The notes beneath the pieces were generated by a model. That model made no database searches and was not told where the DNA came from. It saw only the letters and a program-made list of their open reading frames with translations. From Crocodylus rhombifer (Eukaryota; Chordata; Crocodylia; Crocodylidae), in the NCBI GenBank assembly GCA_038503035.1, contig JAVSML010020433.1:124001-188000 (forward strand): DNA of 64,000 bases, written 5' to 3'. A program made the position numbers and the translations under genes. This document shows, in pieces, positions 1-15,000 of this stretch. Each line of letters begins with the position of its first letter. Within the stretch, counting starts at the first letter, position 1.

Positions 1-3000
1 AACAACATAATAAACAGACAACCATAATATAAATTTAAACAAAAATAACAGGAATGCAAATATAATAATAAAATAGGGCCAACCTTTATACAAGCATTAT
101 TCCTACTCCTAGAATTAACATAATCAAGTACAAATATAGTGATAAATCAGATCACGAATCTATAAAAATGTTATGCATAAGACCACAATTAACGCAGTAA
201 AAAACAAACATAGTGATAAAGTTTATCGGTTATATCATATATCAACTGTAAAGGAGGTTTAGCTCTTATTGCTCCAGACAGTCCCTGCATTTGGGCCTGT
301 CCCCTCCACGTGGGGTGGGGCCTTGAAGAGGCAAGCAGCTGTTTAAGCGTCTCACACCTTCTGTTGCCATCACCAGCCATTCAAAGTGGATGCAAAGCAG
401 CTCAGTAGCATTTTGCTCAAGTTCAGAGGTGCAAAAGACAAGGAAGAAATGGGCCCTGCTGTTTCTACCTACAAGTGACAGTTTTTGCAGACGTACATTT
501 GCCAATATGGGCCGGTACCACTGCAGGAGCTGTCTGCCAGCCTGGTGCATGCTCTCGGTACAAGCCAGGCACAGAAATGACCTGGCAAAAGGGGGTCCCC
601 CAACCATTTCTTGGTGCCAAAGGTCATCTTCTCCATCCTGTGTGAGCATGTTTATCCCAGTGCCAGAGACAGTGGCTACCAGAACAGCACTGCAGTCCTA
701 AACCCCGGTTTCCCAAGGATCTTCCCTATTGCTTGGAAACAGAGGAAAAATTATCTGAGTCCTGGAAAATTACACTCCTCCCTGAGAGTAATCATTTGGG
801 GCCGGCTTCTCGGCTAGTGGAAGGCAGAATAGAGCCATTGACTTCAACAGAGTTACACCAATTTACTCCATGGGAAAAGCTTGCCCATTGCTCTATAGAC
901 CTGCTGCTCTCTACCAACTTCCCAGGAGGCCTGCAATTTAACTGGGAGGCTGTCACTGAAATATGCCACCTTGAACTGTCCCCTCCAGTCTTACCCACCA
1001 TCCCAGTACTCACTTGGATACAGCATTCAAAAGCTTGGGATTTTTTAACCCCCCTGCATCTCCCTTGGCAGCTAGGACCTCTGTGCAGCCTTCTCATGAT
1101 CAATGGCATTTAGCAAGAGAAGCCTGGAAGGATGTGAGTTGCATCCTAGCAGGCTGGTACAGGAAGCAGCTGTGGGCGTCAGGAACTGGTTTGTACAAAA
1201 CACATTTTTCAGAGAGGCTGTTCCATTAAAATCCACTCCCTGCAGGACCCCATTGCCAGAGGGGTTGCACTGATTTGCCTGCTGCTGACAAACTGCAAGC
1301 AAATCAACAAACAACGCATACGAGTGAACAACATCATGACAGCAAGCTTGTGCTGAAATAGCTCCTTCCACAAGGATCCCAGGCAGGGATGGGAGAGCCA
1401 ATTCAGGAAAACAGACACAAATTTAAAAATGAATCTTTTGGTTGAATGGGAACTTGGGAGTCCCCCGTGGATCAGGAGTGTGCTTGTTTGGAGGGGGTAT
1501 TTGGTCCGACATGGATCTAGCAGCTTTTCATCCCTATACCTCAGAAAAATCTGCCCTTTGCAGAATGCAGAAAGTTGAGGGAATTATTCTCCCCATTTTA
1601 CAGATAGGTCACATAAGCCACATTGTGTGAGTGAGCCAGTGGCAGTCAGGGCTAAAACCTATATTTCTGCATTCCCAATTCCCCACTAACTTCACGTCCT
1701 TCTCTGCCTCACACATACGCTATTAGGAAACAATAGGAGAATTTTATTCTCCGGTATTATTATTCACCTTTTTCTGGCCCTAAACCACTCTGAAAATAAA
1801 TTAGACACAAATCATCACCAAGTGCTCAGTTGGGTTGTTTTCAGTAGGTGTGTTAGACATGCATTAACACATTTTAGTTAATGCACGTTAAATCTAGCAC
1901 CTCATTCCCAGTTCCCATTAAGGTAAAGTCCTCGTCTCTCTCCCTCCTTCTAGTTCTGTGCGGTCTAAATAAAAAGCAAGTGGGCTATACAAAAGCACTT
2001 GGGAAACTGTCCTACCTTCACATACACGTAGGAGATAGTAGAGAGATGGCGGAAGAGCTTCACGTGAAGAGACTTTTGTTTGGAATGTGGCCGATAAAAC
2101 AAACTCATTATTAAATGGAAGGGAAGCAGGAATTGTTTTTATATGGATGGACCTGAGCCCAAGCTATTGGTTAATTGTTTCCCAACTTTTATTTGGTTCT
2201 TAAATATATCAGACTGTGCCTGGAAGTTGAATAGCAATATGCTACATTGACACAGTGACTTTAGAACGTATAAATAAATCACTGCTTCCATCACCGAACT
2301 GCAGCCATATCTGGGGTGGCAGTCATTAAATGATTACGATGCTGCTCAGCAGTTAAGGACAGAATACACCATCCAGTTGAAACTGCAGGGAAGTTTTGGT
2401 AGGCAGAAAGCACTCAATAAGCATCCATTTGAGCTACTCAGAACAGCATCATCCCCACTGTAGTCCAAAGTTGCTTGGGATATGTGCTGCTCCGGAGCAA
2501 TCAGGGCATTGGCTTTGCGTTTTCTATGAGATGTAACACCTCTAAGCACATGTGTCACTATTCAAGGTTCATGTTTACTAGCAAAAATCAACAAATTTTA
2601 CTTCACTGGTGAAACCTTTTAAACAAAACAGGCCCACTTCCCAAATGAAGTTTTGCAAGTTTTTGTGGCAAAATGACTGACTTTTCCTCAAAATTTAGCT
2701 AAAAATGAAACCCAGGGCATGTGATGTTTGGAGAAATGTCACTTATTTCCATGTGAAAAATAAACTGGGAGTTTCCTCGGGTCTTTTAGTACCACTTTGT
2801 TGGGCCAGTAGTTGCTCCTGTTTTTCCATCCTGTAATTTATAGCTGTACATACAGATACATAAATTCCTGTCCACAGTACCTGCAAGCTGTCTCAGAGAA
2901 GAAAGTGTCACCATTACCTATTCATTAATGAGCACTGTTTCATGCAGCACATGAATTCTCATGCAGACCTGAATGGAAAAGGGATTTTTCAGCTTGGCAC

Positions 3001-6000
3001 CATGCTAAAACTTGGGGCCAAAAGTTTGCTTCAAGTCAAACCGAAATAGAAATGTTCTGAAGCTTTCAGTGAAATGAAGAAAAAATAAAGAATGTCATTT
3101 TGGACCTTGCACTGTTCCTTTAACCCAACTAGATTTTAGTTCACACCTGGATTATTTAAATCTTTAAATACCTTCCCTGCCCCCTTTCTTTTTTCAATTT
3201 ATTTTATTTTTAAGCAAAAAATGCCACCTACGGATAAAGTCTAAGAGTTTCATTTAAATAGAGATTGAAATAAACATTCAGGCCTTCCTGAAATGACATG
3301 TTTTGTTCAAATGTAGTACTGAAACTGAAAGCGTCGGGCTGGAGGGAGATTACTGGTGGAGTTCCTCAAGGATCTGTCTTGGGACTGATCTTGCTTAAAA
3401 TTGACCTTGGCATGAAGAGCAGGAGTGCGCTGATGAAATTCACAGATGACACGAAATTGAGAGGCATCCTCAAGCAGAGGAGAATAAGGATATCAAACAG
3501 AGAAACCAGATGACCTTGAGAAATGGAGCAATAAAAATAAGATGAAGTTCAACTGTACAGATCCCAAGGTCTGGCACTTAAGGAACTATAACAGAAGCTT
3601 CTGCTCTGAGCTGGGGCGAGGGGGCACGGTTCATCAGTTGCAAACTTCTGGAGAGGAGGAGGAAGTAGGTATACTCTTGAACACAGGATGACTAAGAGTC
3701 ATCAGTGGGATGCCACCATGGAGAAAGATGAGTATGACCCCAGGATATATCAGGATAGGTATTTCTAGTAAAAAAGGAAGTATCAGTGCCACTGTACACA
3801 GCACTGGTGTTACCTTATCTGGGGTCCTTGGTACAATTCTGGTCACCCATGTTCAAGAAAGTTGAACTCAGATATGGAACAGATGCAAAAAAGTCTACTG
3901 GGATGGTGATGGAGAGCTTCATATGAGAGGAGACTAGCAGTGCATTGCTGATGTAGTCTAACAAAACACAGACTGAGAGGTGAATATGACAGGTTTATCA
4001 GTATATCGTTAGGGTAAAGTAGCATGGAGAAGAGTTATTCAAATGAAAGGACAATGTTGTCACAAGAACAAATGGGCATAAACTGGCCGTGAACAAATTT
4101 AGGCTGGAAATCAGAAGGCTCTATACCTTGCCATTACAGCACTGAGGTTACATGACCCCAACAGGCAACGTATTAATAGAGGCATAGACCTGTTGAGGTA
4201 GTTTGCATTTTGTCTGCTATAACCTTAAGCTCTACTCTCTACAGTCACTTCATAGTATCTGAAGTGAGCTGTTGCTCACAAAAGCTTACACATCCCCATT
4301 AGTCAGTCCATAAAATGCAAGTATACCCTGCTTTTTGCCAGTCCTTATAATATCAAGGAACAGTCTACCATCAGAAAATACTGATTTACCAAAGACAAAA
4401 CATTTCACAGCAGCATGTTGCTTTTGAGGAATCTTCCAGCAGAACACAGGCCTAGTTCTGATGCAACCTTGCCTATCAGGCAGGTTTTGAAACTTGTCCG
4501 CCGAATAGATTTCCATGGGCAAAGAGTCTGTTTTCTGCCAACTCACCCACTCAGCTCCTTGGCAGCTCACTAGTCTCCACTGCTTTGGGGTAGCCGTGCC
4601 ATGCATCTTTCCTGAGGGCTAGGAACCCCACAACTTCCAAGGGTTCCCCTCTTTGCACAGGCTGCCCTTTGGCCGGGAATGCCAGGGTTTCCACATTCCC
4701 AGCCAGCTCGCTCCCTGGCCTGTCTGACCCCCAAAGCCTTGCAATCCAACTGCCTCAAGTCAGGCATCCTGAGGAGCTGGCTGGATCAGGGGCCTGGGGA
4801 CCCTAAAGCAGCATTCCTAAGGACACCTCTGCACCGTGCACCTTGGAAGGCAACGCAACTGCTGAGTGAAGTAGATAGACTGATTAGTTTGCCAGTCAAC
4901 CTGACCACTTCCTCTCAACCCTGTGGCTCAGTGGTGGGCAGTGTGAAACTGATAAGAAGCCTGCCAGTTTCAGCCAGGTACAATTTGCACAATCACCTTT
5001 CAAACCTCTCTTTTCAAAATAAAAATCAGGAATCTGAATGAAGCCGAAATGTCAGCCGTGCCCACAAAGCTGATGTCCCAAGGAGCTTTGACCAGCTCCT
5101 CTCCAGTGAGAAGAAAAATCTACCCTGTATGTAGCAGGTGTATATTTTTTCTTCTCCATCCCAAGTTAATGGTCTGGATAATAACACTCAAGCACAGAGG
5201 TCAGCAAGGGAAAAAAAAACCCTGCTTACACTGGCCAGCTGAATTGATATTGTAGGCCATACATGGGTTTGGAATGAGGGATATTAGACTCGCAACTTTC
5301 ACGAGTGCCAAGAAATACACAGCTAAAATTGGCAGCCCTGGGATGAGTAATACACAAACACAGTCCAGGGTGTTGCAAGTGTTCAAGTACTTTCAAAGTA
5401 TGTTGAGTAAACTCAAATATGTTCCCATGGCAACAAAACAGAGGGGAGATCATGCTGTGTCCCTTTGACAGCTTACAAATTCAAGAGCCTGGTTAATATG
5501 AACTGTGTTAACTTCAGTCAAAAATATTCGTGCAACACAACATCAGATGGTTGAGCAGAGTGATTCCCCTCCTCATTTTAATGTACTGATAGAGCAGCAA
5601 TCCATGGATATTGTAATGGCCGGCGGGAATATAGTCGACAAACACCAGCCTTTATCACCTGAGCTAAAAGAGAATGTCACCGGTGTGGGCTACGATATAT
5701 CGGTTAGCAATTCTGATTCTGTCCCATAGAAGGCAACGGCAAGCATATGCTTGAGCCAGTTTGGCATGATATTTAATTCTCCTCTTGGTACAAGTGGGTT
5801 CTATAACCAAGCTGTGGCTGCAAATTTAAGTAACGTATAGATAAGATCTCAGCAGATATCATTCAAAGCTACGCTACCTCACTCCTGAGTGTGGCATGGT
5901 CAATAGCATTTCTTATTGGTTGCTGTAAATGGCTTCCTGTGCGTAGCTCTGAACATCTGTAATGCTCCACACAAAAACTCAGTGTTTTACCATTAACTAC

Positions 6001-9000
6001 TTAAAGTATCATCACACCTATGGGAGATAGGTACAGTCGCTGCTCTCTGTTACAAGAGTGAAGAAAAGTGGCCACTTAGCAGCAGAGCCAGATTAAGAAT
6101 CCAGGAGCCCTGCAGTTTGGTGATCTGTTGGTTCACAGTGACATCCTAAAATAATATCAGTTAGAACTAAGTTCAGAAGAATCATTAGGATGCAATAAAA
6201 CTGACCAGTTAGTTAACCCAAATGTTGTTGAGGTGGTCCATAAAAGTACGATTAACTTCCTTTGATTGGTCTGGTTTATAATGTACATGTGACAAATCCA
6301 GATCTTCATTTCAGTAGGAAGACAGGGGCCCCAAGGCACCATTGGAGAGGCATTTTCAACCCTGCTGTAGGCAGAGAGTACTGGAAATCTGACACCACTC
6401 GTCCAGAGAGATGCAAAAAAGCTTTGGATTATTTCAAAAAGAGCCTCTTGAACTAGAAACAGTGCCAAACCAAGATGCTGGCACTTTGACTGCTCACTTA
6501 ATTCTTAACTTAATTTGGAACACAGTGAAGTAAGAGTAACTTTCCAGGGAGGAACCAGCCCATGTGTGCAACTAGGAACTTGGAACAACCAAAATGTAGA
6601 CAGCCTCCTGAAGAGTCCACTGTAGGTTTTACATGAGAGCTAGCGTACAGTGGGGCAGGATACCACAGGAATGTTACATCAGTTCTCTGTAGCAGACATG
6701 CAACTGAACACTGTGTGTTGAACAAGGCTGCTAGTCCTGTACCTTGAAACTGAGGTTTCATGTGTTAATAACTTAGAACAAGGAGAGCACTTTCATGTGT
6801 GCTGCATAATATCCTTGTCCCGTCAGTGGTGTGTATACCACGAGATACAAGAAAATAAAGTCACATAGTAACGTTCCTAGAAAATACAATGCTCATGGAA
6901 AACTGGAGCGCAACAGAAATCTGGAGCTAGCTGTTCTAAATCTTGAAACGGCATCGAAATAGTCTCCCGAGGTGAGTGAGCTAAGTTGTTTAATGCCCCC
7001 CATCAGGTCTTGCAAAAGGATGTGTAGTAAAATTGTGACCACTACAGCAACTCAGAAAACATTAAGGATTTTTCATGGGAAATAATGACTTAAATTTTTT
7101 AAGGGAAAATATTTTATCATTTCTCCTAAGATAGGGATTCCAGTTAGCTAGTACCCATTTCTCGTCCTAACAGGGTGTGTGATGCATGACATTAAAATTA
7201 CATCATATTACTCACCACTGTACCATTTTCTTCCACTTCAGTTCTCACTTGCTATTACTGGCTGCTCAAAAAACACTGAAGATAGATAAAAAATCACCAA
7301 AGGTTTCTTTATCTGGTCATATTTTTTTTTTGTTAATTATAATAATTATAACCATTATACTTGTTTCAACACAAGCATAAAGCGCTGTTTGGTGTAACAA
7401 GCTCCAAAAACATATTGGGGTTCAATATACGTTTTATGCATAGTAGTTCTTCACTGGAAGAATGACTAAGGAATTATGAGACTCGTTTCCATGTCCAGCA
7501 ATCTCTTGAGAATTGCATCAGCAAAGCTGGTTTTCCCTTATCAACCAAAGTTGGTCAAAACATGGCCCTAGGTATGGCATGAGGCATCTTAAAATGTGAT
7601 ACACTTCCAGCCAGGAAGGAGAAGAAAAGCTGAATAGCTGCAAGTCTATATTCTTTTGCTGCTGAACATAACCATGAAGTAATTTCTTGCCATCAACCTA
7701 ACAAGATAAGAGTCAAAGCAAATGTATTTTCAATTCTGTCAATTAGGTCAATGCCTATACCTCTGTCAGTGCCAGTGATGCAATCTTATTGCAAGGTTTG
7801 TTAACCAGTGACAAAATAATTTCTAACTCAGCAGCCGGCTGGCAAAGGTAATCACTATTTTCTACTTTATCTGGAGTCAGCCCTGAATCTCAAGCCCATT
7901 TCTGCCCTTTATTTAGGCCTGACACATATTAGCGAACTCAGGGTAGTGGAAGAATAATGATTGTATTTGGAACCAGTAAATGATCACATGTCAATACGAC
8001 CTGTGGTCCAGTCTAGGAAGTACTGCTCTCTGCAAATCCATTGGTAGCATCTGATGAGGCTGTCACCTGTGAAAGCTGATGCTTCTCTGAACATGCTAGT
8101 CTCTAAGATGCCACTCTACCATATCTTCTGCCTGATTTCAGAATAGCACAGCTAACTGCCTCTTTCTTTCCTTTTCTGGGATGTAGCCTGAGGAGTAGCC
8201 ATACCCTGCTTCACTGCAATGCTCCGTAGCTCAGTTTGGAAGAAGTGTAGCCATGCCTTGAGAAGCATAACTTGCCCTCTGCTAGCCTTAGTGCCTAAGA
8301 TTACATCTGAGCAGTGCACACAGATGAGGCCTCCACAGTTGTTGCTGGAAATGATGTCATGGGTTGCCCAACACACACTTTCTGTTAAGCCAATACTAAT
8401 CTAATGCTTCTGTGAGTGCTGTGCTTTCATCATTCAGATAAGATGAGAACTGGCCACGATTATCAAACAAACGACAGCACTTCTCAGAAGAGTCCCAGCC
8501 ATGCTTCAGTTTGCATAGTTACACTCAGCCTCTTTGCTATTTTAATTGGGGTAACGTGCCCTCCTGTGCTACTTCTCCCATGTAGTGTTGCTCCATTTTC
8601 CTAGCTAGCTGCCATATTCTACCAGAGAAGAGACGTCACTTTGATGCCTGGCAAAATACTCTTCATAAAGCAGTTTGCAATATGCTTTGGGATCTATTAG
8701 GATGAAAGGCCATCTATACATAGGAGACGTTGTTAGAACACATTTGGAGGTGAGGCAAAAATAAGTCCCTATAGGCCAAAGCATTTGGCTATGCGCATCA
8801 GATTTCTTCAGCTAGTGACATTTCTGATTGGAGATTGCTTGGCTTTTTACATCAAACTGTTATGCTGGCTCCCTGTTTTCCTTCCCTAAGATGTTGCATT
8901 ACTGCTGCTTTACTGTATCATATTTTGTAAGAACATTTTATCCCAGTAGGGCACCTCTGAAAGCCAGATGTTCTCTCTCAGTATGGGCTTTTCTTCTTTT

Positions 9001-12000
9001 TTTAAACAAACATTTTTGAACTGATGTTATTTTTATTCAGTTCCCTCTGTGAAACTCCTTAAGGCAGACATAGATCTTTGTTTGGCAGTCACATCAGGAG
9101 GGAGGAGGAATTGCTCTTTCTCTCTGTCTCTCGCTCTATATATGTGTGTGTATATGTATGTATATGCATGTGTGTATGTGTGTGCGTGTGTGTGTACACA
9201 TACAGAGAGAAAGAGCAAGAGAAAAAAAGGATAGAAACTATATTAAAAAAACATTAAAGCTGCAAAATAAAGCACTCTGAAGTTAAGCTATGACACAATT
9301 AAGGTGCTTTGTGCAACCTTCATTTTCCATTTGTATATTAGTGATACAACCTGTAGATTCCTGATTACATACTTTTTTCACAGGACCACCTGTGTCGTTC
9401 AGTCAGCAGCATAGGCCTGCTCTAGGGATGTATGAGGACAGTATGGTGAAGGACCCCTTGCACTCTTGTTGCAGAAGTTGAACACAACAAGACATGGTAC
9501 TATAAGAAGGTGGTTAGGGTAGTTAGTTAACTGCTGCCTTGGTGAACTTTGCTCCAGAGCTCCTGCTAGTCACTTAAAAGCATGTAATTGGTCAGTAATT
9601 GGGTCCCTCATTTTTAGGGTGTATGACTTGAGTCACTGAGTATTCACAGATGCAACATAAATGAGTGGAAACAGTACTTTGAAAAGAAAAATACTGTGAA
9701 AGGTTTGGTACTCAGGAGAAAATGGGATCCTAGGCAGTTCAAATGAAGCACTGAAAATTAACAGATTTTTTTTTACTTTAATCTTTCTATATCTCAGTTT
9801 TCCAACTGTAAACTGGAGATAATACCATCTCCCGCCTTCACAGGGTGTGATGAAAATTACTACATTTACATCTGTAAGTTATTCAGCTGCTTTATTGATA
9901 AGCAACCTAGAAAAGCTTGTAGGGAAATAATAGATCTGTATTTAGTGAATAATGTATAGTACATAAGGCTGGGGCCTACCCATGGTGATAAAGATAAAAA
10001 AGTATTAGACACTGTCCATTCTGTGCACTGAATGAAACAGGTCATTCCGTTAAAAAGGCATGCGATTATCTCATTAAAGACTGTATTATAATACATACAC
10101 CCAAAGGCAACCTAAGGTTCCACAGGCAATCTTAATTCTGGCATTTTCTAACTTTTGAGTGTTTGCTTTTGCAGCCTTAATAATCTTTTTGTGCATGGTA
10201 ATATGCACACACACACACACACACGTGCACACATACAAACACATGCAACTACAACTTTCTCTCCCATTAAGGGGAAAAAGGGGAGAAAAATTGTAAAATT
10301 ACATTTGATTAGGCTGTACTGTGGACCTATTTAACTCAGTAAGAAACTCAGGTACTATGGTGATAAGTACTGCTTGGATCAGTGGTGCCCAAGCTTTTGG
10401 CCCCATAGGCCAGATGAGTGGCATGAGGCTAGTCCATGGGCTGGATCGAGCCCCATGTGCCAGGATCAAACCCCACAAACCCAGATCGGACCCTGGGGCA
10501 CAGTGCTTTCCTACGCACTAGGATTGGGCCCTGGGGCTTGGTGCCATCCCCGGGCAGCCCTGCACACCAGAATCAGGCACACAGTCTAGCACACTGGGCC
10601 CAGGTCTCGCCAGAAGTCCAGAGTTTTGGCAGCAGAGGAGTGGTACCACTGCTAACCCACTGCCAAATCTCCAAAGTAACAAGGAGCTGGGTGACCTGGT
10701 GCCAGAGACCAAATACGGCTCGTATGCCAAGGGTTGAGCACCCCAGTTTATATCCACCAGAAACGTCTCCTTGTGCACCTGGAAAAAATGTGTTTGGTCT
10801 CTATGTGAGGGGACGCCTATACCCTGAAGCATCCTAAAGCTATACAAGCTTGAGGAAGGCTCTGAAGGCAGCAGCACTGTTGTGCTTGGGGGAGATAGTA
10901 CAGTGGTCTCACATGTGACTGAGTTTAAGTTGCTCAGTCTTTAGAACAAGTATCTGATCTTCCTGCATAACTGAGAGATGTCCAGCACACTGCTGCCTAT
11001 GTATAAATAAATATGTCTTATTATTTTTTACTATATAAAATTAAGAGGATAGTAACATACTTTCCTGTGCAGTCTTGGAGACAGCATGAAAAACCAGAAT
11101 CTTGATATGTTGAAAAAGTGCTATTCCTGATAACTGTTATCCTGGAGTTACCTCATGGGAAAATGTCCTGTGAACTGTTTGGATGAATCAGAGCTGCATA
11201 TAGACACAGCTCCTATCTCTCTCTCTCTCTCTCTGGTCTCAAGGGTCTCTGACCACCTTAACTAGAGCCTTCCATTTCCCCCGTCTTGCACAAGCCCCTT
11301 CTACCTTGTTGCGTCTTTGCCTATCCCTTCCAGATCAGTTTGTACGTTATCTTTCCATCCTTGCCTTGGTCTCCCTCAAGGTCTAATACCCTCCCCCTTA
11401 ATGACCCAAATCTGCTTTTCATGGCTTCTCTCTGTAGTTCTTGCCCTGCCCATTTCATTCTCTGTGCCCTTATCTTGCTCACGGCATCAGGTATTTTGTA
11501 AAAGTCCACAAGCTCTTGATTACATGTTCTCATCTATTCTGTTTTCTTGTATTGCACCAGATATGTTTCCCTACCACATTGTTTTCAAACACTTGTAGCC
11601 TTTTTCCATTTTCCTTTGTCAATGTCCAGGATTCACATCATATAAAAGGACAAGTTAAACAATTGTACTATAAAGCTGGATTTTAAGGTTTCTTGAGATT
11701 TTTCCTTGATGCCATTATTTTATCCAAGATCTGCAGGCAAATTTTAGTACTATAAATTCTTGCCTTGATGTCTTCAGTTATTAATTGCCCCCATTGATTA
11801 TGGTTCCTAAATATTTAAATTTCTCTACCTTTTCAACGTTGTCATTCCCTATCCTTATTTTCCAGGGCTGTGGGAAACAGCACCGTTTCGTGTCAACTTC
11901 CATTTTGCCATTTTGATGGGACAGTGTTTCGTTTCAAGTTTCATTTCATTTTGAAGCACTGTCTCATTTCGTTTTGTTGAAACTGTTTCACTGTTTCGAC

Positions 12001-15000
12001 ATTTTGCCCATTGGCTATAACAGGGAAACACAAAACTGCCTATAACTTTGTCATTTATTTCCTGATTTGGACGGAAACAGCAAAGATGGTAGCACCTTCT
12101 CAGGGCATGAAGCCTGCCAAGTTTCAAGGAGATAGGTGCAGGTGTTTCTGGGAAACTGCACCTCAAGCTGCTGACAAGCAAAACTCATGTCGTGTGTGTG
12201 TGTGAAAGCATGGCGGGGGGTGAAAACTGCAGGCGTGGTAGTTCCTGTTGAGGCCATGAAACCTGACAGATTTCAAGGAGATTGGTACAGGGGTTTCTAG
12301 AAAACTGCACCTCAAGCTGCTGACAAGCAAAACTCGTGACATGTGACTTGTGTGTGTGTTAAGGCGCATCCTCACTGGTGCTGGGGCCTCTACATGACAC
12401 GGTAGTGTGCCCCAATTAGGTCTCCTCTTTCCCTATAGCCTCAGTCCAGTCCACCACTTTAAATGACAACAGGTAATAACTTAGTAAGCAGCACAGTAGC
12501 ACCAGCAGCATCTCAGGCAGCCAAACTGTCACAGTCAGTATGAGAGCAGTCCTTCCCCCCTCTTCCCCCTCCCTCTCCTTACTTTCTGTTTCCCTGCAGG
12601 CAAGCCCAGCTTCAGTTTCAAAACTTGAAACGTTTCGAAACTTTCAAAAAGTTTCGACTGCCCTCATTTCATTTTGAGGCTGTTTCGAAGCCCTTCATTT
12701 CATTTTGATTTCACTGTTTCGAGCTCAAAACGGGTCAAAACAGTGTCGAAACAAAACAGCCGGTGAAATTTTGCACAAGCCTATTATCTGGCTCTGATAC
12801 TGAGATTTATTTCTGGATGTGATCGTGCATTTAATTTTGCTGATATTGATAACAAGCCCAGCTTCTTTGTCATTTGACTCTATGACCTTTGTATTCTTTT
12901 GTACCCTTTCCATTTCCTCTCCTACCAGGAACAAACTGTCTGCATACGCAAATACTTAGTGCTGTCAAAAAGAACTTCCTATATAGATGAGCCAGAGGTT
13001 CTTTTTCCTGGTGACTGTATAGTAAATCATTCAATCCCTTTCCTGCAGTCAATACTTTTTACATCTTGGGTTATATATAAATGATATGCACACAATCATG
13101 GAAAATAGAGTAACTCTATAGAAATTCAGCACATAGATCCCCCAAAGGGAAGGGTTGATACCAGTTGGCTGGTCAGGGCTGGAAAACTCCACCGAAGAGC
13201 TTGTGAAAGTCCTCACTGGCTAATCAAAACTTGTTTTCCTTTTGAGGAATCCTGTGTGTTGACCGAACAGCGCAGATGTCCCAAGCTCTACAATACTCTT
13301 ATGTACTTTCAGCTTTCGGGTATTTGAATACCAAACACAGGCAGATGCTGTAAATACTGAAGCTGAACTGTTTAGCCAGATCTGCAACTCTTCCTCCCAG
13401 GGAGTAGCCCAGCTAATTTCATGATTTGTTCCCAAGGGTCGTAAATCTGGCATCTTTCTCCAGCACAACATTTATTTTGAAAAATAAAAGAAGACTTGTG
13501 ACCTACACACAAATATATTTACTTGGAAGCCTTCCCACTATAACTGACAAGGATAGTCATTACAGTCGAATCATTTGTGGGGCAGGCAGAAATCTTAAAG
13601 TTCAACCAGTTAGAAATGATGGGCATTCTGATGCTACACAACCTTGAGAGTGGTTAATAACAGGCTCTATTAATCACAGAAATTAGCGGTAGAGAAAACC
13701 TATTATGTAATCTCATCCATTACTCCAGCCAATAAAAGATTGCTCCCTCCAGTGCTATATGCTCTCCGTGGTTTTGTCCAGTCCAGGTTTAAATGGGGTT
13801 TCCATCACTTTCCTTAGCAGACTATTCCACTGTCTGCTAGACATGACTGTTAGGAAGGTTTTCCTGAACTTCAGCCTAAATTTTCCTCTGGTCGATTTCA
13901 TCCCATTACTCCTACAATTCACTTTGATTTTTAGCTGTGAAAACTGGCAATATTTCCAGTTAGGAAAATTTCGAGTCTCTTGGGTGTATGTGAGAGCTGT
14001 TGAGTATTTTAATATCAAGCAAAAGAAAGTGAAACGCTTCTGGAAACACATCTGGCTTTCTAAGTCTAGGTTCCATGAGTGGCAACCAGATAAAAGAAAA
14101 AGTGATATAAAAAGAAGGATGCAGCATACATGGATGCAATGGTAACCTGAATGCAGAGATGGCACTGACAATACTAACTGGATGTACCTTTTTCCCATAG
14201 AAGATGAAACCCATAGTCCAAAGAAGACGCTCTACCCCATCTGCTATTACCAAAGCTCTCAGCAAGTCCAAACACCATTCCAGGTAAGGACATTCTGACA
14301 CCCCGAGAAGTCATTTAGCCCCTGTCTGCAACTAAAAAATAAAATAAAATAGACAGTCTAATCCATGCTCTAATTCAATGGCCAGACCCAGGGGCCATCT
14401 GTATCTGGACCAATTTCCCACCTGGAGAGTCTCCCACTTCTTACTGGAGAATGCTTTAAAAGTGCTAGGCTGAAAACATGTAGTGCCAGATTGTGATCTC
14501 AGTTATGCTGATGTAAATCCAGAATAATGCCATTGACCATGATGGAATTACTCCAGGTTGATATAAACATAACTGAGTCTGGACCTTATTGTATGAAAAA
14601 ACAGCCAAAGTGAAGGTGAACTTTGTGTGCCCGTAGCCAAGCCACACATAGGATGGATACTTGGTTAGTCATAGCAGCCTGGCAGTTTGCTGTCTGGAAG
14701 CCAACTAATAGATCGCCAGGGAGAATAGGACATAGTGTTCCACACAGCATATGGGGCCTTCAAAGAAAAAGGTATCTAGAGGTGGACAAGGCTACTTGAG
14801 TGTTTTGAACCCAGGTGGCAGCACATCTGTGAATTTAATGGCCAACAGAGTCAGAAAGAGCAGAGATGGGACAATGTGCCTCTTGTTCAGGTCTGTGTTC
14901 TCAATTGAGCAATGGAGCTTCCACCTTGGCCTGGCACCTTGTCTTGGCTTTCTTTCATTCCTATATTTTTGATCTGCCGATTAACTCCAAAACCTGAAAT